The translations under genes were made by a program, and so were the position numbers. The notes under the pieces were generated by a model, which saw only the letters and a list, made by a program, of their open reading frames with translations, had not been told where the DNA came from and made no database searches. A stretch of 52,180 nucleotides of DNA, taken from positions 1 to 52,180 of the forward strand of contig JAZBOS010000104.1 in NCBI GenBank assembly GCA_036351255.1. The letters run 5' to 3'. The stretch is from Bacteroides sp. (lineage in GTDB: Bacteria > Bacteroidota > Bacteroidia > Bacteroidales > UBA7960). The stretch's first letter is position 1. Each line of letters starts with the position of its first letter. Below are positions 16,913 through 25,324 of this stretch, in pieces.

Positions 16913-17526
16913 GGGCCAGCCTGATCATCCTTGCCTTTTTCGCTACCGGATTATTGGCGGGCGTTCTGGGCCTTTTGCCTGCCAGCCTCAATGGGCAGGA
17001 TCTGAGCACTTGGGCCCTTTACCTGCTGATGTTCCTGGTGGGCATCAGCATCGGCGCCGACCATCGCGCCCTCGATGCCCTGAAGTCGCACGGTTTAAAA
17101 TTATTCCTGGTACCCCTGGCGACAATCATTGGAACCTTTGCAGGCGTAACAGTCATCCATATCCTCACCACCAACCTGTTGCTGGGCGAGAGTCTGGCTG
17201 TGGGCGCAGGCTTTGGCTATTACAGCCTGTCGAGCATCATCATCGGCGAACTGCACAGCGAGGCACTGGGCGTCACTGCCTTGCTGGCCAATGTGATGCG
17301 CGAGATCATCACCCTGCTAATGGCACCGTTCTTTATGATATGGTTCGGAAAGCTCGCCCCCATCACCGCCGGAGGCGCCACCAGCATGGACACCACCCTG
17401 CCCATCATCACCAGAGCCTCGGGTAAAGACTTCGCCATCGTTTCCCTCTTCCATGGCATGGTGCTGACCATACTGGTGCCCTTGCTGGTCACATTCATTG
17501 TCTCCCTAATCCCAGGCTTACAATGA
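16909..17526 (+). CDS. LysO-type exporter, C-terminal part
   Basis: A 205-residue membrane protein with about six segments. Its sequence (LMFLVGISIGADHRAL; GAGFGYYSLSSIIIGELHSE; LLANVMREI; ITAGGATSMDTTLPII) matches the conserved core of lysine exporter LysO, including the GYYSLSS and GGATSMD motifs. Translation starts at TTG within a 4-base overlap with the N-terminal gene. Its stop overlaps the convergent comEC stop by 9 bases. Export of L-lysine or the analogue thialysine is the known role of E. coli LysO; the substrate here is inferred. Confidence 0.85.
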   Translation: MRASLIILAFFATGLLAGVLGLLPASLNGQDLSTWALYLLMFLVGISIGADHRALDALKSHGLKLFLVPLATIIGTFAGVTVIHILTTNLLLGESLAVGAGFGYYSLSSIIIGELHSEALGVTALLANVMREIITLLMAPFFMIWFGKLAPITAGGATSMDTTLPIITRASGKDFAIVSLFHGMVLTILVPLLVTFIVSLIPGLQ

Positions 17527-19683
17527 AGTGTAATCCTTCCTTCTTTTCTTTTTAAAAGGATTACCCCTGCTAAGGTCTGCCTGATAAGCCCCTTTATCCC
17601 AAACATTCCAGCATTCTATACCTGCCAGTTTGCATGCCTCTTCCCAGCGCAGGTTCATCCAGTGATAGTTCGAGCCATCCACGATAACCAGGCCAGGCAG
17701 CAGGCATTCCAGGATCTTTTGGGGATCGTGACGGGGATTATTGTTAATGATCAGGTAATCGATTGGAAAGCCCGGTGCAGGAAACTCTTTCGGACATTCC
17801 TGATTGAGTACAAATAAATTCTTTTCTCCAAAATGAATGAATGGTCCCTTGCAGGAAAACTGATCAGCTGCAATAAGGGAAGCTTCCTTTCCGGAAACAT
17901 GCACCGGTAAAACATTACGCACACCCAGCCTTAAACGGTTCCCTTCCGTCTGATAAACCATTTGCTCAGATGAGATCTCCTGATCCGCGCAAATTAAACA
18001 AATCGCCAGTTTTCCCCCGATGAAATCGATGGCTCCCGCACGGTTCACGGCATATACAACCAGGCTTTGCTGCTTCAGGTTAAGGATACTTCGAACCGAG
18101 AACGAGGTCATTACAAGCAGAATCGTGATCAAGGCCAGGGGAAGCATTTTCCTTCGTCCTTCTACCAGGAACAAGCCCAGGAAAAACAACAGCAGGAGCA
18201 AAACCATCACTTCGGGCAGGTTGATGTACACCCCATTCAGGGTGGAATGCGGCAGGCCCTCAATGAAATGCACTGCATGCTGTACGAGGAACACCAAACC
18301 AAAAAGCAGCTTTCCCGAAAGCGCGCCCAGCAGCGGGATGACCGAAAACACCAGGGCGCCAAGAGCTGCATAAATTATCAGCCCTGCCAGGGGCACCACG
18401 ATCAGGTTGGTGATCAGGAAATAATTGGGAAACTGGTGAAAGTAATACAGGCTAAGGGGGCCAGTGGCAAGTTGGGCGGCTAAAGAAACGCAAAGCAAAG
18501 CCCAGGCCTTGTCGAGCAAGAAGTTCTTAAAACTGAGCAACCTGTAAAAGAAGGGCTGCAGCGCCACAATGCTGAACACGGCGAGATAGGACATCTGAAA
18601 TCCCACCTGTGTAACGATCCAGGGGTTAACAATCATCAGCAGCAAGGCAGATGCCGCCAGGTTGTTATACACGCTGGTAGTCCGTCCAAGGCCCTGTCCC
18701 ACCGCCACAAAGCTGAACATAATGGTGGCACGCAGCACCGAAGGAGAAAAGCCGGTGATAGCTGCATAAAACCATAGCATAAGAAGCAAGAGCGCTGTCT
18801 GAATGCTTCTCCCCTGCCTGAACCTGCGCAGAAACCCGAGCAAAAATTTCATCACCAGGTAAATGATCCCCACGTGCAGGCCCGAAACACAGAGCACGTG
18901 CATGGCGCCGGCACCGGCAAATTCACGCTGCAGGTCTTCGTCAAGATATTCCCGGTAGCCCAGCACCAGGGCGGAAACCACTGCAAATTCCCTGTCACCC
19001 AGGCCTTGCTTCCTGAAGACTTCCAGGGCTTGCTCCCGCAAAGCCAGTGCTCCCTTCACAACAAAAAAGCCCTTGCTTTCCCCAGTCTTCTGCCAGGTTC
19101 CCTTAGGCCGCCAGCACTGATGGAAGATATTTCGGTGAGCAAGAAACTGCTGGAAGTTGAATTCACCCGGGTTCCGGGGTGCCTGCACTTCCCTAAAGTC
19201 ATTTTTCACAAGCAAGTAATCTCCATAGCGAAGACCTGCTGCCAGGCTGTCCTTCTCAAGGTATAGCATCAGTTTTCCCGAAACGTTCTGCTGAAGGCTG
19301 TCACCCATCACCCGCTCAACTCCGGCAATGACCTGGAAAGAATTGGCTTTCTCCGCAACAGGGTGCTGAACCCTTAACAAAAGTAAACCACCGGCATCTG
19401 CGAAACGGCTGAAATGATCCGGACGCCTGAGTTGATGATGATTTTGTGAAATATGATAGCCTGCCGTGAAAAGAAACACAAAAGCCCAGGCACCGAACAC
19501 CCATCGTCCAGAAAAAATGGAGGAAAATACTTTACGGGCCAGTATCCCCGATATGAATAAAAGAAGATAGGTATATAAGAATGTTTGTGAGGGGAAACCA
19601 CAGGATGCCGTCAGGTAAGCAAGAATTCCGGCGGTAAAGGGCACGATCAGTCTGGCCAGGGGGATATGTGCTCCCACGCTCAT
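17518..19683 (-). CDS. ComEC/Rec2 family competence protein
   Basis: ComEC forms the inner-membrane channel for single-stranded DNA during natural transformation. The 721-residue protein (ATG 19683; a TTG four codons upstream is possible) has an N-terminal DUF4131 region with two or three membrane helices, a soluble OB-like part (about residues 90-190), and the Competence domain from about 235 with the hallmark AGAMHVLCVSGLHVGIIY and many membrane segments. The C-terminal region (about 520-721) shows none of the HxHxDH zinc motif of the metallo-beta-lactamase domain, so this nuclease-like domain is degenerate, as often in Bacteroidota. The gene overlaps the lysO stop by 9 bases and reads away from lpxB. 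Confidence 0.88.
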   Translation of the reverse strand: MSVGAHIPLARLIVPFTAGILAYLTASCGFPSQTFLYTYLLLFISGILARKVFSSIFSGRWVFGAWAFVFLFTAGYHISQNHHQLRRPDHFSRFADAGGLLLLRVQHPVAEKANSFQVIAGVERVMGDSLQQNVSGKLMLYLEKDSLAAGLRYGDYLLVKNDFREVQAPRNPGEFNFQQFLAHRNIFHQCWRPKGTWQKTGESKGFFVVKGALALREQALEVFRKQGLGDREFAVVSALVLGYREYLDEDLQREFAGAGAMHVLCVSGLHVGIIYLVMKFLLGFLRRFRQGRSIQTALLLLMLWFYAAITGFSPSVLRATIMFSFVAVGQGLGRTTSVYNNLAASALLLMIVNPWIVTQVGFQMSYLAVFSIVALQPFFYRLLSFKNFLLDKAWALLCVSLAAQLATGPLSLYYFHQFPNYFLITNLIVVPLAGLIIYAALGALVFSVIPLLGALSGKLLFGLVFLVQHAVHFIEGLPHSTLNGVYINLPEVMVLLLLLFFLGLFLVEGRRKMLPLALITILLVMTSFSVRSILNLKQQSLVVYAVNRAGAIDFIGGKLAICLICADQEISSEQMVYQTEGNRLRLGVRNVLPVHVSGKEASLIAADQFSCKGPFIHFGEKNLFVLNQECPKEFPAPGFPIDYLIINNNPRHDPQKILECLLPGLVIVDGSNYHWMNLRWEEACKLAGIECWNVWDKGAYQADLSRGNPFKKKRRKDYTSL

Positions 19684-19742
19684 CTCACCCCGCAAAATTA
19701 AGGCGTTTTTACATATACCGCAAGAGCATTCTGTACTGATTT

Positions 19743-20867
19743 TTAATTACCTGCCTGGAGGAAATCGATAATATGGGAGGCAGCGTCTTCGCTGGCGCCT
19801 TTATCTCCCAACTTATGCCTCAGTTCGCTGTATCCGGAAAGGATTTTCCCGACATAATCCTGGTCATTTAGCAAACGGTTGAGTTCCTGCTTCAGGTCAC
19901 GGGCATTAAAGTCATCCTGGATCATTTCGCGTACCAGCGGGCGATCCATTACCAGGTTTACCAAGGAGATATACTTCACCTTTACCAGCCTGCGGGCAAT
20001 GAGGTAGGAGATTCGGCCGGCACGATAACAAACGGCCTGGGGCACTCCAAACAAGGCTGTCTCAAGGGTAGCAGTGCCAGATGTGACCAGGGCAGCACGG
20101 GCATGCGCCAGCAGGCGGTAAGTCTGGCCAAAAAGAATCCTGATATTGGTCCCTGCCGTCAGCTCCTGATAATAGCTTTCGGGATGGGCCTTCACCCCTG
20201 CCACCACGAACTGGTATGCGGGAAAATGCCTGACCATAGAAGCCATCAGCTTCAGCGATGCCGACAGCTCCTGCTTGCGGCTGCCGGGAAGCAATGCCAC
20301 AATGGGCCTTTCGGCAAGTTGATTTTCCTGAAGGAAATCCCCCAGGCTGTCATCGCCTGTGTATTCTTCCAGGGCATCGAGCAAAGGATGCCCCACATAG
20401 TGGACCTCCACCCCGAAACGCTCATAAAAAGTCTTTTCAAAGGGCAGGATCACCAGCATCCGGTCCACATCGCGCCTGATCTGTTTTACGCGCGACTGTT
20501 TCCAGGCCCAGATCTGGGGCGAGATATAATACACCACCCGGATGCCCTGTTCCCTGGCAAACTTGGCCATCCTGAGGTTGAAGCCAGGATAATCTATCAG
20601 GATCAGCACATCGGGTTTCCACTTCAACAGGTCTTTCTTACACAGGGCGATGTTACGCAGAATGGTGCGAAGGTTCAGCAACACCTCCAGAAATCCCATG
20701 AAGGCCAGCTCGGTGATATGCTTCACCAGCTCACCCCCTTGGGCCACCATACGATCGCCGCCCCAGATGCGAAATCGGGCATCGCCGTCACGGGCCATCA
20801 GCGCCCTCATTAGGTTGCTGGCGTGCAGATCGCCCGAAGCCTCTCCGGCAATGAGGTAGTATTTCAT
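19743..20867 (-). CDS. lpxB: Lipid-A-disaccharide synthase
   Basis: LpxB joins UDP-2,3-diacylglucosamine and lipid X to form the lipid A disaccharide at the inner membrane. The 374-residue protein is of normal length and has the N-terminal AGEASGDLHASNLMRAL motif, ISPQIWAWKQSRVKQI, LLPGSRKQEL and the C-terminal VTSGTATLETALFGVPQAVCYR. It follows surE and a small membrane gene in the same direction, an order often seen in Bacteroidota, so it is probably co-transcribed with them and with comEC behind it. Confidence 0.97.
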   Translation of the reverse strand: MKYYLIAGEASGDLHASNLMRALMARDGDARFRIWGGDRMVAQGGELVKHITELAFMGFLEVLLNLRTILRNIALCKKDLLKWKPDVLILIDYPGFNLRMAKFAREQGIRVVYYISPQIWAWKQSRVKQIRRDVDRMLVILPFEKTFYERFGVEVHYVGHPLLDALEEYTGDDSLGDFLQENQLAERPIVALLPGSRKQELSASLKLMASMVRHFPAYQFVVAGVKAHPESYYQELTAGTNIRILFGQTYRLLAHARAALVTSGTATLETALFGVPQAVCYRAGRISYLIARRLVKVKYISLVNLVMDRPLVREMIQDDFNARDLKQELNRLLNDQDYVGKILSGYSELRHKLGDKGASEDAASHIIDFLQAGN

Positions 20868-20885
20868 AAGAATTGCTTGCTGAGC

Positions 20886-21158
20886 TTACATGAACAAGAA
20901 AATAGCCAGGAAAATCAGGAAGGTCACAAGGATAATGCCCCTGCCCGTGCGGTCATACTTCAGTTTCACCATATAATACCTGAACACCAGCAGGTTGGCG
21001 GCAATGCCCACCAAGCCAGGAACCTGCGGATTAGGGGGGTACAACAGGCCCTCTGTCCTGCCCCAGAAACCCAGGATCAGGATCGTCAGTCCGTATAACA
21101 CCAGCGGAAGCAGGACTCCAATGAGGATTCCCAGGATCCAGTCGTCTTTTTTAAACAT
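20886..21158 (-). CDS. Small membrane protein between surE and lpxB
   Basis: A 90-residue protein with three hydrophobic segments: ILIGVLLPLVLYGLTILILG, a middle stretch around GLVGIAANLLVF, and IILVTFLIFLAIFLFM at the very C-terminus. No family can be named. Its ATG lies inside the last codons of surE (8-base overlap), and lpxB begins 18 bases after its stop. The conserved placement suggests an envelope-related role, but nothing in the sequence shows it. Confidence 0.75.
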   Translation of the reverse strand: MFKKDDWILGILIGVLLPLVLYGLTILILGFWGRTEGLLYPPNPQVPGLVGIAANLLVFRYYMVKLKYDRTGRGIILVTFLIFLAIFLFM

Positions 21159-21921
21159 CGAATTGCCAGGTTTTTATTTCCGGAATGATTTGATGCGCGG
21201 TAAAGTCAAACTGCGTAGGCACAAGCGAAATATAATTGTTCTTCAGCGCCCACTCATCGGTTTCGTTGCTGTTCTCGTGAAGCTCAAAGCGTCCGGTGAG
21301 CCAGAAATAATCTCTCCCCCGGGGATCCTGGCGATGGTCGAATTCCTCATCCCAGTTGGCATTCGCCTGACGGCACACCCTGATACCACGAATCTGGTCT
21401 TCGGGTATTGCAGGAATGTTCACATTCAGGCAGATCCCCGATGGCAGGCCTTTTTTCAGCACGTTGCGGGCAATCTCCTGTACATACTTTTTGGCGGCAT
21501 TGAAATCGGCGTCAAAGCGATAGTCGAGCAAGGAAAAGCCAATGGAAGGAATGCCTTCCATGGCCCCTTCAATGGTGGCCGACATCGTTCCGCTATATAT
21601 AACGTTGATGGATGAATTCGAGCCGTGGTTGATGCCCGACACAATCAGGTCAGGCTTGCGATGCAAGACCTTGTTGACCGCGATCTTCACACAGTCAACG
21701 GGAGTGCCGCTACAACTGTACTCTTTATGGTCGCCATCCACGCTGATCTTCTCAAGGCGCAGGGGGCTTTCGAGGGTCACCGCATGCCCCATCCCGCTCT
21801 GTGGACGGTCGGGGGCAACCACCACCACATCACCCAGTTCCAGCATAAAATGCACCAGGTGCCTGATGCCCGGGGCCATCACCCCATCGTCGTTGGTAAC
21901 AAGAATAATCGGTTTCTGCAT
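21151..21921 (-). CDS. surE: 5'/3'-nucleotidase SurE
   Basis: SurE hydrolyses nucleoside monophosphates and short polyphosphates and helps stationary-phase survival. The ATG at 21921 gives 256 residues, the normal size, and starts right before the metal-binding motif LVTNDDGVMAPGI; a TTG seven codons upstream is less likely. Further motifs are APDRPQSGMGHAVTLE, SGTPVDCVKIA and SGINHGSNSS. The small membrane gene overlaps its stop, and lpxB follows. Confidence 0.96.
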   Translation of the reverse strand: MQKPIILVTNDDGVMAPGIRHLVHFMLELGDVVVVAPDRPQSGMGHAVTLESPLRLEKISVDGDHKEYSCSGTPVDCVKIAVNKVLHRKPDLIVSGINHGSNSSINVIYSGTMSATIEGAMEGIPSIGFSLLDYRFDADFNAAKKYVQEIARNVLKKGLPSGICLNVNIPAIPEDQIRGIRVCRQANANWDEEFDHRQDPRGRDYFWLTGRFELHENSNETDEWALKNNYISLVPTQFDFTAHQIIPEIKTWQFDV

Positions 21922-21999
21922 ATATAAATTTTTCTTAGGCAAAGCTAATCAAAACCGGGGGTTTTTCAAGGCAAAATCCCTGGCAAAACCCAAAGAAAA

Positions 22000-22578
22000 C
22001 TACACCCTGGTCACCCCTCCCGAGACGATGAACTTCATCGCCTCAGTGGAAGGAACATTTAGCGGAGTCACCTGATCAGCGGGGACCAGGAACAATTCGC
22101 CCGAGAAGTTATAGGAATGCGGCATGTAAACCGCCACCATCCCGGCTCCCAGCCCAAGAGCCGACAAGTCCTCCTCCGTAAGGAAACCCATCTTCACCAC
22201 CTGGTTCTCCTTGTTCATCATCACCAGAACAGGGCGCGTGAACTTCTTTTTCTTGCCCATAAAGGCTGACAATAAGTCCTGGAGGGAGGAATAAAGAATG
22301 CGGATCAATGGCACCCGGTCCAGTAAGCTGTTTACCAGCTTCGAAAGCCGGGTACGAAGCAGCAGCGACCCCACCGCTCCGGCCAGGGTGATAAAAGCCA
22401 ACACCAGTAGCAGTCCCAGACCCGGTATTTTCAGCGGAATCAAACCATCAAAAAAGAGAAGCACTCCCCATATAACATAAAGCGTAATGGAAATAGGGGC
22501 CACCAAAAGCAGGCCCTGCAAAAAGAACCCAAGAAGTTTACGAAAAAACTTTCGGGATGTTGAAGTTTGTGATTGCAT
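22000..22578 (-). CDS. DUF502 family membrane protein
   Basis: A 192-residue protein of the DUF502 family with two membrane segments (FFLQGLLLVAPISITLYVIW and GLGLLLVLAFITLAGAVGSLLL) and the conserved segment LLDRVPLIRILYSSLQDLL, then a soluble C-terminal part ending with VSGGVTRV. The function of the family is unknown. It lies 78 bases upstream of surE and may head that operon. A TACCTTTG box at 22597-22604 (minus strand) may be its promoter, but no -33 element is clear. Confidence 0.85.
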   Translation of the reverse strand: MQSQTSTSRKFFRKLLGFFLQGLLLVAPISITLYVIWGVLLFFDGLIPLKIPGLGLLLVLAFITLAGAVGSLLLRTRLSKLVNSLLDRVPLIRILYSSLQDLLSAFMGKKKKFTRPVLVMMNKENQVVKMGFLTEEDLSALGLGAGMVAVYMPHSYNFSGELFLVPADQVTPLNVPSTEAMKFIVSGGVTRV

Positions 22579-22602
22579 AGAATGGTTTTTTATTTCAAAG
22601 GT

Positions 22603-22634
22603 AACCCTGAAACAAATGATGAGTTCACAGGGTT
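22603..22634. promoter_or_regulatory. Inverted repeat in the DUF502 / zinc peptidase divergent gap
   Basis: AACCCTG (22603-22609) and CAGGGTT (22628-22634) are exact inverted repeats 18 bases apart, overlapping the TACCTTTG box of the minus-strand gene. A regulator site is possible; a chance match cannot be excluded. Confidence 0.3.
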
Positions 22635-22692
22635 TAACGATTTTTAACGCAGGTCAAAATGGCAGTAAATACGCTGTGGCCTGTTTTTTGAC

Positions 22693-22700
22693 TAATTTTG
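22693..22700 (+). promoter_or_regulatory. TAnnTTTG -7 box for the zinc metallopeptidase gene
   Basis: TAATTTTG fits the -7 consensus 43 bases before the ATG. No convincing -33 TTG lies at the right distance. Confidence 0.35.
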
Positions 22701-22743
22701 ATTAAGAAAATCCTCAAAAGTAACTCATTAAAACTGAAACAAG

Positions 22744-23421
22744 ATGCCGGGAATTTATATCCTTTTCTTTGTGTTCATGCTGCTTAGCTGGCTTGTGTCG
22801 GCCCGCTTGCAATCCCGTTTCAAAAAATACTCAAAGGTGGGTTTGCGCTCCGGCCTTTCGGGCCGTGAAGTAGCTGAAAAAATGCTTCACGAAAGCGGTG
22901 TTGAAGGCGTGCGGGTAATCTCCACGCCTGGGCGGCTTTCCGACCACTATAACCCCCTCGATAAGACCGTGAACCTGAGTCCTGAAGTGTTTAGCGGACG
23001 AAGCGTAGCAGCCGCCGCCGTGGCAGCCCACGAATGCGGCCACGCCATACAACACGACAGGGCTTATGCTTTCCTTCAAATGCGCTCGGCTTTAGTGCCC
23101 ATTATCAGCGTCAGCTCGAAGTATATGCAGTGGGTATTGCTCGCGGGTATTCTCCTGATCCAGACCTTTCCCGCCGTGTTGCTGGCCGGTATCATTATGT
23201 TTGCCCTCACCACCCTCTTCAGCTTCATCACCCTGCCCGTCGAATTTGATGCCACCCGCCGTGCACTAGGCTGGCTCACCGACTCGGGGATGGCCGTTGG
23301 TGAAGAATACAGCAACGCCAAAGACGCCCTCAAGTGGGCTGCCCTTACCTATGTGGTCGCAGCACTGGCCTCACTCGGAACCCTGCTGTATTACATCATG
23401 ATCTTTAGCCGGAGAAATTAA
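22744..23421 (+). CDS. Zinc metallopeptidase, YugP-like
   Basis: A 225-residue membrane metallopeptidase. The zinc motif HECGH is at residues 96-100 within VAAHECGHAIQHDRAY. One N-terminal membrane helix (residues 3-20) and three or more C-terminal helices (about 115-165 and 195-220) surround the active site, and EFDATRRAL supplies the downstream Glu ligand region. This is the pattern of the YugP family, thought to act in membrane protein quality control; the substrate is unknown. The gene stands alone and ends in a hairpin terminator. Confidence 0.9.
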   Translation: MPGIYILFFVFMLLSWLVSARLQSRFKKYSKVGLRSGLSGREVAEKMLHESGVEGVRVISTPGRLSDHYNPLDKTVNLSPEVFSGRSVAAAAVAAHECGHAIQHDRAYAFLQMRSALVPIISVSSKYMQWVLLAGILLIQTFPAVLLAGIIMFALTTLFSFITLPVEFDATRRALGWLTDSGMAVGEEYSNAKDALKWAALTYVVAALASLGTLLYYIMIFSRRN

Positions 23422-23444
23422 TCAAATCCGGAATAACCTATTAA

Positions 23445-23482
23445 ACCGCCCTGGTCTTTTTGCCCGGGCGGTTTTCTTTTTT
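23445..23482 (+). terminator. Intrinsic terminator after the zinc peptidase gene
   Basis: ACCGCCC (23445-23451) and GGGCGGT (23466-23472) form a seven-base-pair stem followed by a T-rich run. Confidence 0.8.
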
Positions 23483-24044
23483 CTTGACCCCATTTTCTTT
23501 AATATATTGACCTTATCCCCTGCCCGACCCTTACCAAAGACCTACCATGGTCGTGTCAGGTAAGGCCCCGTATGACCCAGGTAAGACCATTACAAGAGGA
23601 TGGTACGACGATGGTGTCATCATATATTGTTTTTTTAAACCAAATCATTAATTTTTTACAACAAAAATTCTGTTTTGCTTAGATCGGGACCCCATTCATG
23701 CCCATCAGGGAATTATGACCCTGAGGTAAAAAACTATTCATTATCAATGTATTATGATCCACAAGAAAGCAGCTCTTCCTACCCCCACATGTTCAGAAGG
23801 CCCCATGAAAATTTTCCAAAGCAATGATCCAAAACATTTGATGTATCAGCCTTTGAATTATCCAGAGAATGGAGTAAATTGCATGTAATTAATTGTCTTC
23901 TTCCAGTGATTTAATTTCCAGATGTTGCAATCAAGAGAGTGGATGATTCTATATGGCATGCGGAAGATTTCTCTGCCAAGGGTCTGAAGAATGACCATCT
24001 TTTTGAAAGGATTTCCAGAAAAAGTAGAACAAAATTCAAGGATC
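23483..24044. other. Gene-poor region with an imperfect palindrome
   Basis: No credible gene is seen in about 560 bases. The only structure is a dyad at 23529-23565, where CCTTACC and GGTAAGG flank the palindrome ACCATGGT (23544-23551). GGTAAG recurs at 23581-23586, in both cases after CA. The right half is AT-rich with no long open frame, no tRNA-like cloverleaf and no clear repeat. It could be the remains of a lost gene or an unrecognised regulatory or RNA element. Confidence 0.4.
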
Positions 24045-24305
24045 ATGGAAAATGTGCTTATTGTTATTGCCATTATCGGGGTCACCGTTTATGTCGTTTC
24101 AAGCATGATGATGGTTGATTACCTAAAAAAAAGAGGGGAAAAGATTAACTATATCTGGATCAGGTTGTTCCTTTTTTCCTATGCAGACAAGTACCAGAAA
24201 ATGACAAAAGAAGAGACTGGCAAAATAGGCCCCCTGTTTTATGTCTGGATCACTTCGATCAATGCGGCCCTTGTTTGTGTTATCCTGATAGCGTTTGTAA
24301 TTTAG
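24045..24305 (+). CDS. Small two-helix membrane protein, unknown
   Basis: From ATG 24045 this encodes 86 residues: an N-terminal membrane helix (NVLIVIAIIGVTVYVVSSMM), a basic cytoplasmic loop of about 40 residues (LKKRGEKINYIW, then TKEETGKIG) and a C-terminal helix (NAALVCVILIAFVI). An earlier ATG at 23991 is possible, but AAGG at 24038-24041 favours the later one. I do not recognise a family; the shape resembles small membrane proteins of Bacteroidota. Confidence 0.6.
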   Translation: MENVLIVIAIIGVTVYVVSSMMMVDYLKKRGEKINYIWIRLFLFSYADKYQKMTKEETGKIGPLFYVWITSINAALVCVILIAFVI

Positions 24306-24534
24306 GTAAATCCTTTAAATCAGCCCAAACCAAAGCGTTTTTAATGGATTTCCTGGTATTTGCCACATCCCAGAAAAATCCATTGAAGGCCTTTATGCAA
24401 TCCTATTTTTTCCGAAAAACAAAACGGAAAGAATCCTTTTCAAAACTTCGTGTCCGGTTTAAACTATTATCAATCTGAAAAAAAATCCAAATGCCAAATA
24501 ATGCCTCGAAAAAAAACGTTAGCCTATAAAAACC

Positions 24535-24759
24535 ATGAAAAAGATTATCCGTTTCTTACGTGTTTTCCTGACAATCTTATTGATTCCGGGTGCTTTTTTT
24601 GCTTTTCTAGCGGGCACCGATATTTTCCATGGAATAGAACCCGATCTGACCTTGGAATGGACTATTTTCAGCAGTTTTTTCTACTTGTGCTGTTTCTTTT
24701 TTTTGGTCAACCTGGCAGATTTAATTATTGGTGCCCGAGAAGAGCCTTTAGTTCGGTAA
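24535..24759 (+). CDS. Small membrane protein, unknown
   Basis: A 74-residue protein with a basic start (MKKIIRFLR) and two hydrophobic segments (VFLTILLIPGAFFAFLAG and TIFSSFFYLCCFFFLVNLAD). It has no recognised family. Its 3' end overlaps the convergent maf stop by 35 bases, so mutual interference between the two transcripts is possible. The coding call rests on length, start context and membrane-like composition only. Confidence 0.5.
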   Translation: MKKIIRFLRVFLTILLIPGAFFAFLAGTDIFHGIEPDLTLEWTIFSSFFYLCCFFFLVNLADLIIGAREEPLVR

Positions 24760-25324
24760 ACACCCTTTCAACGGGTAATCCGACCACATTGAGGTAGGAG
24801 CCTTCGATGTGGTGAATACCCACGTGGCCGATCCATTCCTGGATGCCGTAAGCGCCGGCCTTGTCGAAGGGTTTGTAGGTCGTTACGTAATACTGAATTT
24901 CTTCCTCTTTCAGCACCCTGAAAAAGACGCGGGTGGTCTCAAAAAACGATTTTTCTTTTTCCCGGTGGCGGATGCATACCCCCGTGATCACCTGGTGGTC
25001 CTTGCCCGAAAGGCTGCGCAGCATCCGGACTGCGTGTTCGTGATCACCAGGCTTGTTGATGATCTTGCCATCATCGACCACGATGGTATCGGCAGCCATA
25101 ATCACAATGTTCTCCGATTTCAGTTCTTCGGCGAAAGCACCTGCCTTTTCACGGCTTAATCGCAAGGCCACGTCCTGGGGGCAAAGGCCGACAGGAAAAT
25201 CTTCGGAAATGGGTTTCACCAACACCCGGAAAGGAATGCCAGTTTGGGCCAGCAGATCGCGCCGCCGGGGCGACTGGGAGGCCAGGATGATATCAAAGGA
25301 TTTCAGGCTTTCAAAAAATTGCAT
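24725..25324 (-). CDS. maf: Maf-like nucleotide pyrophosphatase
   Basis: Maf proteins hydrolyse dTTP, UTP or modified nucleoside triphosphates and prevent their incorporation. The 199 residues carry the N-terminal LASQSPRRRDLLAQ motif (substrate loop), the AADTIVV motif with the catalytic Asp, and the C-terminal DKAGAYGIQ. It overlaps the upstream prenyltransferase gene by 14 bases, indicating co-translation. The maf, UbiA prenyltransferase and KdsC-like gene order is common in Bacteroidota. Confidence 0.94.
   Translation of the reverse strand: MQFFESLKSFDIILASQSPRRRDLLAQTGIPFRVLVKPISEDFPVGLCPQDVALRLSREKAGAFAEELKSENIVIMAADTIVVDDGKIINKPGDHEHAVRMLRSLSGKDHQVITGVCIRHREKEKSFFETTRVFFRVLKEEEIQYYVTTYKPFDKAGAYGIQEWIGHVGIHHIEGSYLNVVGLPVERVFTELKALLGHQ

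Noticed and set aside
20103..20813. Open frame of 236 codons on the plus strand within lpxB
   Set aside because: Antisense to a well-conserved lpxB; the His/Gln-rich translation fits a shadow frame.
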